A stretch of DNA of 64,000 nt from Juglans regia (Eukaryota; Streptophyta; Magnoliopsida; Fagales; Juglandaceae). Both the position numbers and the translations under genes were made by a program. A model generated the notes under the pieces. It was not told where the DNA came from. It did not search any database and saw only the letters and a program-made list of their open reading frames with translations. Location: NCBI RefSeq assembly GCF_001411555.2, contig NC_049916.1:11559945-11623944 (forward strand), given 5' to 3'. The stretch's first letter is position 1. Each line of letters opens with the position of its first letter. Positions 47,901-59,400 of this stretch are shown one piece after another.

Positions 47901-49275
47901 CTCAAAACGAAAAACGTTCATTAAGGAAAATTTTCGAGAAAACACTTACAAAAGCTTCAAAACAGGTGTGCAATAGAGGTAAGAAAAACTTCCCGAGAGT
48001 GTCTTTTGTGTTCTATAAAGGAAAAGTGTAAAGGAGAGTTACTTTTCATGGGAAGTGGACTGAAGAGCCTCTTACACAAGTTATGGAAAGTGATAGGACT
48101 GAAAGGAAGCTTGAGTGTTGCCCTTTCCTTCTCATAAAAATCAGTCCAAGATCTTTTCTCAAGGTGGAGTGTAAGAGTGTAAGAGTGAAAGAGTGAGGTG
48201 GCCCTTTAGCATTGTACTTCAAGAACCTTCTAGGCCCTTCTTGTAAAGATCTGGCTAGCCAAGTGGGGCTACAAAACTTAGCCATGAAGCAATCCTATGG
48301 TGACCAAATTCGTGGGCCTTAATAGGCCTAAACCGAATGGGCCTAAATTTTGGAATTTAAAGAGGGTTTGGGTTGCTATCAAGCCCAAATCAATTTTTTA
48401 AGGTTAAGAAGGTTGGATAACGATGTTCTAACAAAACTTTGAAGGATTAGTAGCATGTGGAAGTGATTTAATCAAGTGATTAAACACAATGCTAGAAATC
48501 GGATTAGAAAGGGTTTGAAGGCCAACTTTATGGTTTGGGGAAACCGTTTAGGGTTTCAGTTTCAACCAAGCTTTTGGGCTTTCAATTGGATTCCCACCAT
48601 TTAGGGTTTCGCTACATTGAAACCTTCTTTGGTCTGGCACAATTTTGTTGATCAGAAGAAACAAAGTTTTGCTTAAGTGGCATGATTTCACATATTGATT
48701 CCTTCAAATCCATTAAATTTTTCTCATGATGCCAAGTGTCTAATATTATTCACTAAGTGTGGCTAATATCTTGCCAAGTGTCTAAATAAAACTTCTCTAA
48801 TCTAAATTTGGACATTCCACATTGTGATTTTGAAACACTGCAATTGGTACACTTACAAAGGTTACGATTCACTCCGAAAAAGTGAATCATAAACTTCGCA
48901 CTAAAAATTCCTAAATATTCATATTAACCTACAGTGAAAATCGTTTACCAAAATTCAACCTTGAAGTGCTCCTAAAAATAATTTCATAGTTTCAAATAGG
49001 CATTTCGTCTGAAAATATAAAAATAAACTTATTGCGGCATAAAATCCTAAATAATCAACTAAGTCTAATGGTGTAGACAATAATGAATTCTGACACTTAT
49101 AACTATCTCAAATAAATAAAACTCATATTTCTAGCACCATAGTGAGTGATAACACTAACTATTTTGACAGACTAAAACCTGTACGATTAGTCGATTCGTA
49201 AAAACTTATGGGGTTTTCACGAGATTCCTAAAGTCAATAGAAATTTCACCAATGAATTTCTAGCGGGCTGTTGCA
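44948..49275 (-). mobile_element. Family A LTR, copy 2 (A2), full-length solo LTR
   Basis: 4,328 bp; '+' strand ends TGTGACGCCCCC and GGGCTGTTGCA. The flanks TGCCC (44943-44947) and CGCCC (49276-49280) are a TSD with one mismatch. It aligns with 1-3985 over the shared part with small indels. On minus it carries TATAG|, a ~48-nt segment, ACCGAG|GTAAGTT (about 46757) and the inverted repeat at 45397. There is no internal region, so it is a solo LTR. Confidence 0.9.
45397..45418. repeat. LTR A2 inverted repeat, 9-bp arms
   Basis: Arms TGAGATTTG and CAAATCTCA around ATTA: the longest of the TGAG...CTCA inverted repeats seen in the LTRs of this window. Confidence 0.8.
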
Positions 49276-51392
49276 CGCCCTCTCTTCTTCTCCTCTCTTT
49301 TGTTCTTCAAGAAACCAAACTCCTCTCATCTCCTTCAAGCCAAGCATCCATTTTTCCTTCTTCTCAAGAGAAAAATAGCAAGGTAAGAATACCTTAATCC
49401 TTCTCCTTTGTGTATTTCGAATTTAGTCATGGTTGATCAAGTGGGTTTTCTTTTGATGATTTTTGATGTTCGGTTTTGGGGTTTAAAACAGTGATATCGT
49501 GTTGCTCTTCAACCACATGGCTATACCTCTAATTAGTCTTCCACTTGTGTTTTGAAAGGGGCTAAGACCTCAAGGTAAAAACCCTAATTTGACTCATTTA
49601 TTTTTAATGTGATTTGGCAGCCAATTAAGTTGTGTTAGCTGTGTTTTGATGTAGTTAATTTTGTATGTTGTAAATAAATATGTATGCCCTGTTTTTGGCC
49701 CAAACCGAATGGTATTATAGTTGTTTAGCTATGTATTTTCCTATATTTCAAAAATACTATGATGTTATTAAACTTGGTTTAATCATAGGTGATGAATATA
49801 GTAATTTTTAAATTATATATGTTGGTATCATGTGCCTTGTGTTGAGGTTTGGTTGGTAATCTATTTTTAGGATGCTAGAGGTTTGGTTTAGAGGTTTTGT
49901 TTGGTTCTATAATTTTATATCTTGCTTTTGAAAGGTATTAAGTGAGTAAATCATAAGCTTGAGTGTTTAAAAGTTTAAAAGTTTCTTAATGGGTAACTTT
50001 GATATACTTTATGCTACTTTAATTTTTAATGGGAGGTTTTATCTAAACTAATTAATATAATGCTTATGTGAATAAGTTATAGCTTAGTTAGTTTAGATAT
50101 AAGAGATTGTTTGTGCATGATGTATTAGGATATGTAAAGCTATCCAAGTATTTTCTGAGTCCATGTCATGCCATGTCTTGATGTAAAAATAGCTCATTTG
50201 TGTTCCCTCATTTGGTTAAATTCTACCTAACCCAAGAGTCCAAAATGTTGATAAGCTAACATTTTATAATGAGGGACTAAAAGTTGATTTAAAAGGCATG
50301 TTTCCTAAGCTTGTTTAGCCTATTTAAGATGGTTAAATCCATTTTAAAGCCCATGGTTGAGATTTTCCAGATTTTATCTCCTAATGTCCACAACCCAAAG
50401 TGAGCTTGAATCAAAGAAACCTTGTTTGAAGCTTATGAATTTTAAACTACTTTTCATGTAAGCTTTTAAAATGGTCTTTCCATGGACAGCTAGCATGTCT
50501 TAATATTTAAGTTATTTCTCTTGTAAGTTGAGGTGAGGAGTAGTCATTTGGGGTTAATGTTAATAATAGAAGGGATGCTAGATTGTAATATCACGGCTTT
50601 CTCTTTTAAAGGAATGGCTAAAGAATATTGTACGAGTATTAACACGCTTATGTTATTTATTGGAATAGAACCTTTACTGACATTGGAAGTATCGAGGAGC
50701 ATAGAGGTAAGTAGCTATGACCATGCTTCTTACACCAAGTTCTATTTTTGAAAGAATGTCTCTCTCTCTCTCTCCTTTCAAATGTTCTTCTAAAGAAAGA
50801 GTAAATGTTTATAGTATGTATAAGCCCTTTCTTGATAGCCTCTGTTAAGCACCTTATCGATTATAATTATGTGTATGTGTATAAGGTAATGCATGCATGT
50901 AGGTTCTAAGTCATGAGATTTCCATACATGCTCCCTCAATAAACTTATTGATTATTGTTATATGTAGTATAACATGAAAGTGTATCTGGTTCATAAAAAA
51001 AATACATGTGCATTGGAGTAAGAAAGATGATGAAAATGTTTTGATTGTAAAGGAAAGGAAATGAATGTCTCATGCCTTATGCTTCAAGTGATGCTTTAAA
51101 TGAGTTCTAAAATGTCCCTATGAACTGATGTTAAAATGTCCCTATGAGCTGATGCTTTATGGATGCCATGAAAAATGATGTTCAAGTTCATGCTTTTAAA
51201 ATGATGTTTTTGTTCATGAATGCACTGTTAAATGAAAAGATGATGCTTAAGTTCATGCTTTTAAACTACATTTTCCATAAATAAACTGTTAAATGAAAAG
51301 GACTGAAATGAATGAAAGAAATGAATGAATGAATGAATGTCTTATTGTATGAAAATACTTAACGGCCATATGAATGAAATGGATACCAAAGA

Positions 51393-51548
51393 ATGGGCAC
51401 ATTGCAATGCCGGGTAAGTAGTACTGGTAGTGCACCCAGTGCTAACCCCCGACTAAAAGGGATTCCCAACCTGTGGGCATGGGTGGAATCCAGGTCCAAA
51501 CGAAGATCGCTAATCCCAACACACGGGGCATAATAGTGTGTACCAGCC
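51393..51548 (+). repeat. Shared LTR module in H
   Basis: 'gccgggtaagtagtactgg', 'tagtgcacccagt', GATTCC...GGAATCC and 'ctaatcccaacacacggggc' match the LTR E block base for base over most of its length. Confidence 0.8.
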
Positions 51549-51763
51549 AAAGAAAGTGAAACATAAAAGTATGGTTATTTCTTAAAATATTTATACATGA
51601 AAGCACTGTTATTCCTTAAAATGTTTATGCATGAAAGTATGGCTTATTCTTTAAATTGTTTATGCATGAAAGCATGGTCATGATTAGCAAATGTTTATGT
51701 ATGCATGTGTTCAAAAGAAAAGATTATGTGATTAATAAGTTAACTGCATGGTGTATTGCTTAC

Positions 51764-51778
51764 TAAGTATTCGACTCA
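51764..51778. repeat. LTR H inverted repeat (TAAGTATTCGACTCA)
   Basis: Same as E and G except for one base in the left arm. Confidence 0.65.
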
Positions 51779-52145
51779 CTTTTATTTTAAATATTTTAAG
51801 CGTCCAGGTAATGATGAAAAGGCTGTGAAGTAAGGCACTACTGTAGATGGAGAGACAGACGCTTAGTGTCTTCCCTAACTAGAACAGTTATGTTTATGGA
51901 TGATGGGTTATGTTTTTATGAACGTATGGACTCTGAGAATCTTTTATGGATGAATATTCAAATAGAATGTCTATCAGGTATTCCCTTTATTAGATCAGAA
52001 ATTTGTAGAGTACACGTGTGTCATGTTCATACTTATCGCATGTTACTAGAGAGAGAATAGAGAAAGAAAAGAAAAAAATGAAAAGAAAATTACAGGTATG
52101 TACGTTGCGATCCCGACCTTCTCGGGGCGGGGTGATGGCAAATAT

Positions 52146-52157
52146 TGGTATCAGAGC
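52146..52157 (+). other. Primer binding site (initiator-Met tRNA)
   Basis: TGGTATCAGAGC matches the 3' end complement of plant initiator tRNA-Met, 5 bp after the LTR. Confidence 0.93.
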
Positions 52158-52350
52158 AAAAGGTTATAAGGTCCTGTAGACTTTAGGGTTGAACTAAGCT
52201 GAAGTCCTCTCTCTAAAGTATGCCAAGCTCCACAGCAAGTTTAAAAGGTATTTTCTTATTGTGTATCATGAATTATGTTAAAATGATTACAAGTCTTGCA
52301 TATTGTTCCATATGAGTCCATTGCTATTGTTACTATTATACGTGTTTTAG

Positions 52351-52851
52351 TATGGCACCACTAGGCAATTCTAAGAAAGATAGATGTTTGGGGGCGACCC
52401 CGTTCCCATAGTGTAGAGAATCAGTAGGAGGTTCCCAGAGATACGAGGGACCTCACCAATGTAGTGACATGCTTGATAGTGATCGTTATTAATGGACAAA
52501 CTGAGACGCATAGACAAACTCAACATTCAACAACCTTCGAACTATTCAGTAGACAGCACCCTCTAGTGTTTGATGGCAAGTGTAGCGAAGTAGATGCTGA
52601 CAACTGGATCGAGTGCCTATAGAAGATCTTCCGCATAGTCTTGTGTCCGAAACAATTGAAGATGGAATTTGCCGCTTACAACTTAATTGACATGGCAAAT
52701 GGGTGTTGGAAGTCTACTCATGGGCTTATTTCGCAAGAGTTAAGCGAGGTAACTCCAATTTTGTAGGCAATATTTAAAGAAGCTTTCACTAACTGGTTCT
52801 TTCCCTATTTCCCCATCATGCATTAGTATTAGGCGATTCTAGTGCCACATT
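52351..52851 (+). pseudogene. Gypsy gag remnant fused by deletion to protease start
   Basis: An ATG at 52351 opens a frame closed after about 17 codons. In another frame the retrotransposon gag domain can be read: FDGKCSEVDADNWIECL, a stop, KIFRIVLCPKQLKMEFAAYN, LIDMANGCWKS. Gag would form the particle and bind RNA. After about 52800 comes a phrase like a protease active site (VLGDSSATF, family D-S/T-G-A), so the gag C-terminus and CCHC knuckle are deleted. LTR G starts at 52857. Confidence 0.75.
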
Positions 52852-54776
52852 CATTCTGTAACGACCCGACCCTATATTTTTTTAGGATAAAATTTGAATA
52901 ATTTTATTAAGGCTTTATTATTATTATTATTATTATTATTATTTCTGTCCAACCCTTGAATCCTCTTGATAATACAACTCCTCTTGCAGGATTTTTTTTT
53001 TCTTCTTTGAATTTCAAACGCGAAATCTAATCTACTCACATGCACATACACATGCACGTCTCTTTTTCTTTCTAGGGTTTTCTTCTAGGTTCTGAAACAT
53101 ATATTCATACGGATGCAAGCCGCAATGCCCCATCGTGAGTCTTCCCGTCGCGCATCAACGTACGCATGCACGGCTCCTTTCTTTTCCTCCGCTTGCACGA
53201 CACTGTATTTATTTATACACTCACGCACACAGAGCACTTGCCACAAACCTCCTCCCCTCAAACCGCAGCACACGTCCGAGAAGACAAGCTCCACCATCTC
53301 CCTCAAGCTCGTCCAGCAGACCACCTCTCCCTCCACCGTAAATCCCACAGCCGTGTTGGTTCACTTTTCCTCCACACGCACAGAACCACCGCACGGCCCG
53401 CCCTCGAAAAAGCCATAAACCCGCTGCATCCTCCCCTGTTTTAGCCCTCAAAAACAGAGCACTGAGCTCTTCGACCGTAAGCCACAGCCCGGCCACCCTC
53501 AGCCACAGAACTCGCCGACGCCACCACTGACCACCATAGAATTCATCGGACCACCCTCAGCCGCCAAAGCACGCCGTAGCAGCCCCGGACGCACCACTGT
53601 TTTTGCACGTCCGAAGCAGAGCATGTAGTCACCTTCTCCACGGTAGCCACCTCAAGAGGCGCCGAACCCCCTCTCCGACGATGCAGAAACCGCCGACCAG
53701 CACAACCCAGTGGCACCCACTCCGTCCCGGTAAGCCACGACCGTCGTCGTCCCCCTCTTTCTCTCGGTTGTTTTCGGTTGGCAGAACTCCTTTTCTTTCA
53801 TCCCGTAACTCTCTCACTCTCAGTTTCTTAGCCACCACTCGTCGGAGTTGACGCCGTGCCCAGCCACCAGAACCACCGTCGCGACTGCCTTCTTCCTCTC
53901 TCGGTGAGCATCACACCCCTCAACCCGAATGCATGCATCACTTTCACACGTAAACCAAACCGGATCATGCAACCCGTAAATCTTTCTTTTCCTTAGGTTA
54001 GTTATATTACAAAAATGCCCCTCTATTTTATTTTCCCAAAATGCCCATGTACAGTATGTTATTTTCCAAAAATATCCTTACTTATTTAAGACTAACGGGT
54101 AAGGCTATTTTAGTGTCGGGAAGTGTTTAGGTTTAGAAAATATAGACTATTTTAGTAGTTAGGTTTTTAATTAGAATCACTTGTTTAATTAGAAATTTAT
54201 GTAAAATACGTGTTTATTTTTATAGGCGACCGATTTCGTGCCGAAAATAGTGGATTAGCATTGCAAGGTAAGTAGCATGATCATATCCTTACGCGTATGT
54301 ACAGTGAGCTGTTTGTCTTTTTATAAATGATATTATGCATGTATGCCCTTTATTGGAAACCCCTTTTTTATGTACCCAAAACATGATAAAATTATGAAAA
54401 AGTCATGATTATTTGTGGAAGATTATTCATGAAATTATTTATGAAATGCATGATTTTATGTGAAAGATTATTCATAAAATTATTTATAAAATGCATGATT
54501 TTAAGTGAAAGATTATTCATAAAATTATTTTAGGAAATGCATGATTTTAGGAGAGAGTTATTTCGTAAAATATTTATGAAAAATCATGATTTTATGCGAT
54601 GAAACATGTATCACGACGTTTATGAAAGAATGCGATTTCGTTTGAAATCTATGATACGATATGACAAGTATGTATGTGATTTCTTTTGAAATCTATGAAA
54701 TGACAAGTATGCAAGTATGATTTGATAAAATATGTAACGGCCTATGTTATGATATGAAAACGGTACCTATGTTATG

Positions 54777-54928
54777 GGCATATTGCATTGCCAGGTCGTG
54801 CATGCTGGTAGTGCACCCAGTATTGTCTTCCTTATGTATGGATTCCACAACCCGCGGCCACGGGCGGAATCGGAATCTTTTTAGATTCGCTAACCCTAAC
54901 TCACGGGGGTCAACAGTGGGTAATGGCC
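54777..54928 (+). repeat. Shared LTR module in G (diverged)
   Basis: 'gcattgccaggtcgtgcatg', 'ctggtagtgcacccagt', GATTCC...CGCGGCCACGGGCGGAATC, 'aactcacgggggtcaacag' parallel the E and H blocks. Confidence 0.75.
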
Positions 54929-55050
54929 TATGATAAGTGAAAGATCAGTTAATGTTCATGCTCATGATTTTTATGCATGTATTTATGAATATGCACGCTT
55001 TTCAAGACACCTTATGTTTATTTATGTTTACTGTATGATGTGTTGCTTAT

Positions 55051-55065
55051 TGAGTATTCGACTCA
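55051..55065. repeat. LTR G inverted repeat TGAGTATTCGACTCA
   Basis: Identical 15-mer to LTR E, 36 bases before a C-run and AG. Confidence 0.75.
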
Positions 55066-55432
55066 TTTTAGTTTGTTTTTCATGTTTTTAAACCCCCCCC
55101 AGGTGATGACATTTATGAAGATGAGACTGCAGGACAGGACTTGACTCCGGGAGACAAGGCTGAGACCTAGACAGATTTTGCTATGATTATTTCTATGGTT
55201 TAAATAAATTATTTTGATAAGCACATAAGACTTCTGTATTTTTTTTAATAAATGCTTCCGCAGACTTTATTTTGAATTTTCAGTATTTATTGAAATTTGT
55301 TATTTTATGGAATTCTTCCGTATCTGGCGCGTTGTTAAAAAGGAAAAGCTTTTTATATTTAAGTTTAGTAGTAGCACATTGGCTCCTCGAAAATTCTAAA
55401 ATGTCTTTTCGGGAACGGGGTGTTACACATTC

Positions 55433-57178
55433 ATATCCCGTGAGTTGCTTGTTTAAGTGAAAGGACTCCCGAGTCCTTAGAGTGTGCAATGTTCGTTCCT
55501 ACTTCACTTGGAGACCCCGTAAATTATAGTTCCATATTGAAGGGATGCGCAATAGAGATACAAGGTCGGCACCTCCTTAATGATTCAATCCTATTCGACA
55601 TGGAGGAGTTCGATGCCATTTTGGGCATGGACTAGTTGTCTAAGCACCATGTTTGCATGGCATGCTTCGAGAAGAGAGTGGTCTTTAGACCATCGGGTGA
55701 GACAGAGTTCCGCTTTTGTGCAGTGGGTAAGTGCCCTAAGCCCAAGACGGTTTCCACATTAAAGATCACTAACATGCTAAAGAAGGGTTGTGTGGGATTC
55801 TTTTCTAATTTGGTTATGTCTCAATTAAATGAGCCTCAGCTTTTGGATATCGAGGTAGTGAGAGAGTTCCCCAATGTCTTTCTAGATGAGCTACTTGGTT
55901 TACCTTCGGATAGAGAGATTGAGTTCTCAATTGATCTTAAACTGAGAACAACGCAGATCTCCAGAACACCAAACCAGATGGCATCTGTAGAGCTCAAGGA
56001 GCTTAAGGATCAGCTACGGGAGTTATTGGAGAAGGTCTTTATTCACCTTAGCGTGTCACCATGGGGAGCACCAGTCTTCTTTGCTAAGAAGAAAGACAGA
56101 TCATTGTGCCATTACACCGATTATAGAGAACTGAATGAGGTGACCGTTAAGAATTGGTATCCGTTACCTCGGATCGATGATCTGTTCGATCAATTTCAAG
56201 GAGCATAGGTATTCTCGCAGATTGATCTCCATTCGGATACTACCAGTTGAAGATTAAGGTGGAAAATGCTTCTAAGACTGTCTTCAAGACAAGATATGGA
56301 CATTACAAATTTATAGTAATGTCCTTCGGATTGACTAATGCACTAGCGGCTTTTATGGATTTAATGAACCGTATATTCCAGGAGTACGTTGACCAGTTTG
56401 TTATCGTATTTATTAATGATATCATGTTTTATTCTAGGAGCCTGGAGGAGCATGCAAATCACCTGGAAGTGGTCCTACAAATTTTAAGGGAGAAGAAACT
56501 GTATGCCAAACTAAGTGTGAGTTTTGGCTACAAAATATTTATTTTGGCCACATAGTGTCGAAAGAAGGGATCTATGTGGATCCTTCGATGGTCAAGGCAA
56601 TTGTAGAATGGCCTAAACCTAAGACGGTCCAAGAGATCAGGAGCTTCTTGGGCCTTGCGGGGTATTATCGGAGCTTTGTCGAAGGGTTTTTCCGCATACC
56701 AACCTCCATGACAAAGCTCACCAGGAATTGGGATAAATTTATATGGACTGAGGAGTGTAAGAAAAGCTTCCAGGAGTTGAAAGAGAAGCTTGTGACAACG
56801 CTTATTCTGACTATACCCTCGGGTATAGGTGGTTTCATATTATACAGCGACGCATCACACCAAGGGTTGGGATGTGTCCGGATGCATCGCGGGAGAGTTG
56901 TAGCGTATGCCTCATGCCAACTAAAGGATTATGAGCGTAATTACCCGACCCACGACCTAGAGCTAGCAGTAGTTGTTTTCGCCTTAAAGATTTGGCGACA
57001 TTACTTGTACGGGGAGCGCTGTGAGATCTACATGGATCACAAGAGTCTAGAATATTTCTTCACCTAGAAGGAATTAAATGTGAGACATGGCAGGTGGTTG
57101 GAGCTAGTAAAGGATTATGATTGTACCATCAACTACCATCCTGGCAAGGCTAATATTGTAGCAGATGCCTCAATAGGA
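55433..57178 (+). pseudogene. Gypsy pol: protease end, reverse transcriptase, RNase H
   Basis: Reverse transcriptase and RNase H copy the element's RNA into DNA in the cytoplasmic particle. Visible in order: EEFDAILGMD, a stop, LSKHHV (protease end), [55 protein letters not shown], a stop after FDQFQGA, a frameshift near 56220, [36 protein letters not shown], another frameshift near 56525, [16 protein letters not shown] (RT end), [33 protein letters not shown], a stop at 57065, and INYHPGKANIVADA. The catalytic YxDD/FxDD box reads F-I-N-D, losing an essential Asp. Integrase is missing. Dead. Confidence 0.92.
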
Positions 57179-57240
57179 AGTTTTCTTCTAGTACCCTTGC
57201 GAGCATGTACACCCCTCAGAAATTCATTCTCCTGGACATC
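57179..57240. other. Junction between element H and element I
   Basis: Sixty bases that match neither RNase H nor the LTR; filler or a scrap of another sequence. Confidence 0.4.
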
Positions 57241-58856
57241 TGCAATCCGTGAATCAATAGTTGAAGTGTTATCTTGTTCATCCATTATTTTTATTGTTCT
57301 TATTTTCCATCTTGTTTATCTACACTTTCTTGCATATCTAAATATTCATATAAACCAAAAAGAGTCTTCATATTCCTTTGTTGAGTCCATTCATTTTTGT
57401 GCATTCTTGAATTGGTGTTAAAGTTGTTCATCATTGTGTTCTTGAATGTTCATACGTGTTCATCCATTTTCTATGATGTTCATGTCTTGTCTTGCATATC
57501 AAAATATCCATATAAATCAAAAAGAGTCTTCATATTCCTTTGTTGAGTCTATTCATCCTTTGATCATACTCTTCCATCTTGTCCATCCATATTGTTATTC
57601 CATATTGTCATCCATTTTGCTCAACCATATATTTTCATTGCCCCATTCAATCCATCCATACACTATAATTCAACCACTATAGTGTTTGCCCTAGTCCACT
57701 TACCATAAATTACCTTGCCACCCCTCCATAAAACCCTAGCCATATTTCCCACGTACACAACTCGACCAACCCTAGTGTTGCCCTACCTTCCATAATTGGC
57801 CACATCGCATAATTACCCTTCATCTATCATATTCATTGACCTAGCCGAAATTGCCACTTCCCATCAACCAACTTGCCCTAGCCGTGAGTCATTCTTACCA
57901 TACGTGGCTTGCCCATAAATCTTTCCATATTCATAAAACCCTAGTCCATATACTCCACTTACATATCCGGCCACACCAAAGTCTTCCATCAATAAAACCC
58001 TAGCCATCCACCTCAAATCTCTAGAAGGTAATTCATTCCTTTTAGGAGTCTTGCCTCCATCCACCCACACAAACCCTAGCCGTCCATCAAGAGACCTCTT
58101 TGGCAACTTCCTTAATTCAAGGAAAGTTGACTCATCCCATGCCTATCTCTTGATTCTAGGAACTTTCCTAAAATACTCAATCCCTCCAATCACTCCTCCA
58201 ATTCCTTAAATCTCTCAACTCCTTCCATAGACCTAGTCAACCAAAGACTCCATCCTCTTGCCATATTCAAATCCAAATCATATATTCCTTATCTTATCAT
58301 AGTCAATCTCTAAAGTCAAGGAGCAACCCTTGACTCATTCAAACTCCATCTCATCTACCATATCCAATCCTTCAAATCTCTCATTCACTACAATCACTCA
58401 AGTCAACCAAAGATCCCAATCCTATCTTGCCATATTCAAATTCTATCTTCCATCTTCTAATCCCTAAGGTCAAGGAGCAACCCTTGACTCATTCAAACAC
58501 TTTCTAAACGCTAGCATCTCATCCAAGACTCTAACCCTAGTCCATCTCTTCCCAATCTCGAAATCATCATTGGCAACCACACAAAACCCTAACTACACTT
58601 CACCATACCAACCCTAATCATCTTCCAAGTGGCCCCAATGTCAAGGGCAACCTTCAAGCCATTCCACTTAGCATCAAACACACTTATTCATCCCTTAGAT
58701 CACCCACCTCAACTCATCATCATCTCCATCATTTCATCACTCAAACGTTATCTCATTGTTAAAGGCCAAGCAAGTTGGCAAGGTCACTCGGTCATGATCC
58801 TCACCAAGGCAAGCTCGTGGTCCTTAGTTTTAGAGACAAGACCGGGATCCCTAACA
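57241..58856 (+). mobile_element. 5' LTR of element I, truncated at its start
   Basis: Aligned with 60654-62250 throughout, starting 'tgcaatccgtgaatcaatag' and ending CCCTAACA. Rich in 'aaccctag', 'tcaaggagcaacccttgact' and 'attcaaatc' words; small frames are not genes. Confidence 0.88.
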
Positions 58857-58861
58857 ATAAT

Positions 58862-58877
58862 TGGTACTTTCATTGAG
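58862..58877 (+). other. PBS-like site of element I
   Basis: TGGTACTTTCATTGAG lies 5 bp after the LTR end. A related 'ttggtgcttccatcaag' and further 'tttcattgagaggttttggt' words recur at 58919-59115, so the region seems duplicated. The matching tRNA was not identified. Confidence 0.55.
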
Positions 58878-59400
58878 AGTGCCACCTTACTTGGAGATTT
58901 AGGAAAGCCCTAACAATAGTTGGTGCTTCCATCAAGTAATTTCATTGAGAGGTTTTGGTGAAACCCATCTTGCTTGGAACTATTAGTGTTCGCTAACATT
59001 AATGATGCTTAAGTTGAGAGGTTTTGGTGAAACCTAGCTTGCTCGGATTTCATTGAAATGAGCTATCTTGTTTGGTGCTCTTGAGAAGCCCTACATTATT
59101 GCTGCTTTCGTCAAGAGATTTCATAGAGAAGTTCTCACTTCTCCCCGATGTAAATAACACAATAACTCACACTTGTGAATTGGTTGGGGGAGTCCCTCAT
59201 GGATCCAATTATTTTTTATTGTGTTGAGAAATTGTAGTTTGGGGGTTGAGGAGGAGAACAGAGTAAGAATGTTTGTAGGGGTCAACCACACGAGTTGGTG
59301 GAAGGCCCAAGGTTGGACTTCAAGCTTGTTGCAAGAAGGGGTTGTCCACCCGACAAGGTGGGCAACTCAAGGTTGGATTTTTTAAACTTGAACCATCACC

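Larger units (their letters stand above)
44426..52140 (+). mobile_element. 5' LTR of element H (about 3.4 kb without nested A2)
   Basis: It starts TGTAATACCCG. The end is set at GGTGATGGCA (52140), 5 bp before the PBS. Pieces 44426-44947 and 49276-52140 are continuous once A2 is removed. Landmarks are a CT-rich leader at 49280-49340, AGAG|GTAAGTAG (50707), the shared 'gtgcacccagt' module and the palindrome at 51764. Confidence 0.82.
52857..55427 (+). mobile_element. Solo LTR G in element H, TSD CATTC
   Basis: 2,571 bp start TGTAACGACCC and end GGGTGTTACA, flanked by CATTC at 52852-52856 and 55428-55432. It has a (TTA)n run at 52915-52940, a C-rich exon-like region (53100-53900), TCTCG|GTGAGC (about 53902), TATAG|GCGACC (54226), CAAG|GTAAGT (54268), the shared module, the palindrome at 55051, a C-run with AG (55102) and a short acidic frame to TAG at 55170. 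Pro/Ser-rich frames are not genes. Confidence 0.95.
44426..57178 (+). mobile_element. Ty3/gypsy element H (5' LTR, gag and pol remnants; 3' end lost)
   Basis: The order is LTR (44426-52140, containing LTR A2), PBS, gag remnant, protease, reverse transcriptase and RNase H, broken off at 57178 before integrase. Solo LTR G sits in the gag/protease junction. Long LTRs, a tRNA-Met PBS and the Pol sequence suggest a Tekay/Del-like chromovirus, but the diagnostic chromodomain and integrase are missing, so the clade is inference. Confidence 0.85.

Noticed and set aside
1..49275. A1 and A2 as the two LTRs of one 49-kb retrotransposon
   Set aside because: The inner edge of A1 abuts CACTA transposase coding sequence instead of a PBS or PPT, and A2 has its own flanking duplication. 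They are separate insertions.
53113..53851. Pro/Ser/His-rich frames
   Set aside because: C-rich part of solo LTR G; not a host gene, although possibly an exon-like leader of the LTR itself.
57179..58856. 57446-57682 and similar frames as genes
   Set aside because: They lie in the LTR of element I and recur in the 3' LTR with altered frames.
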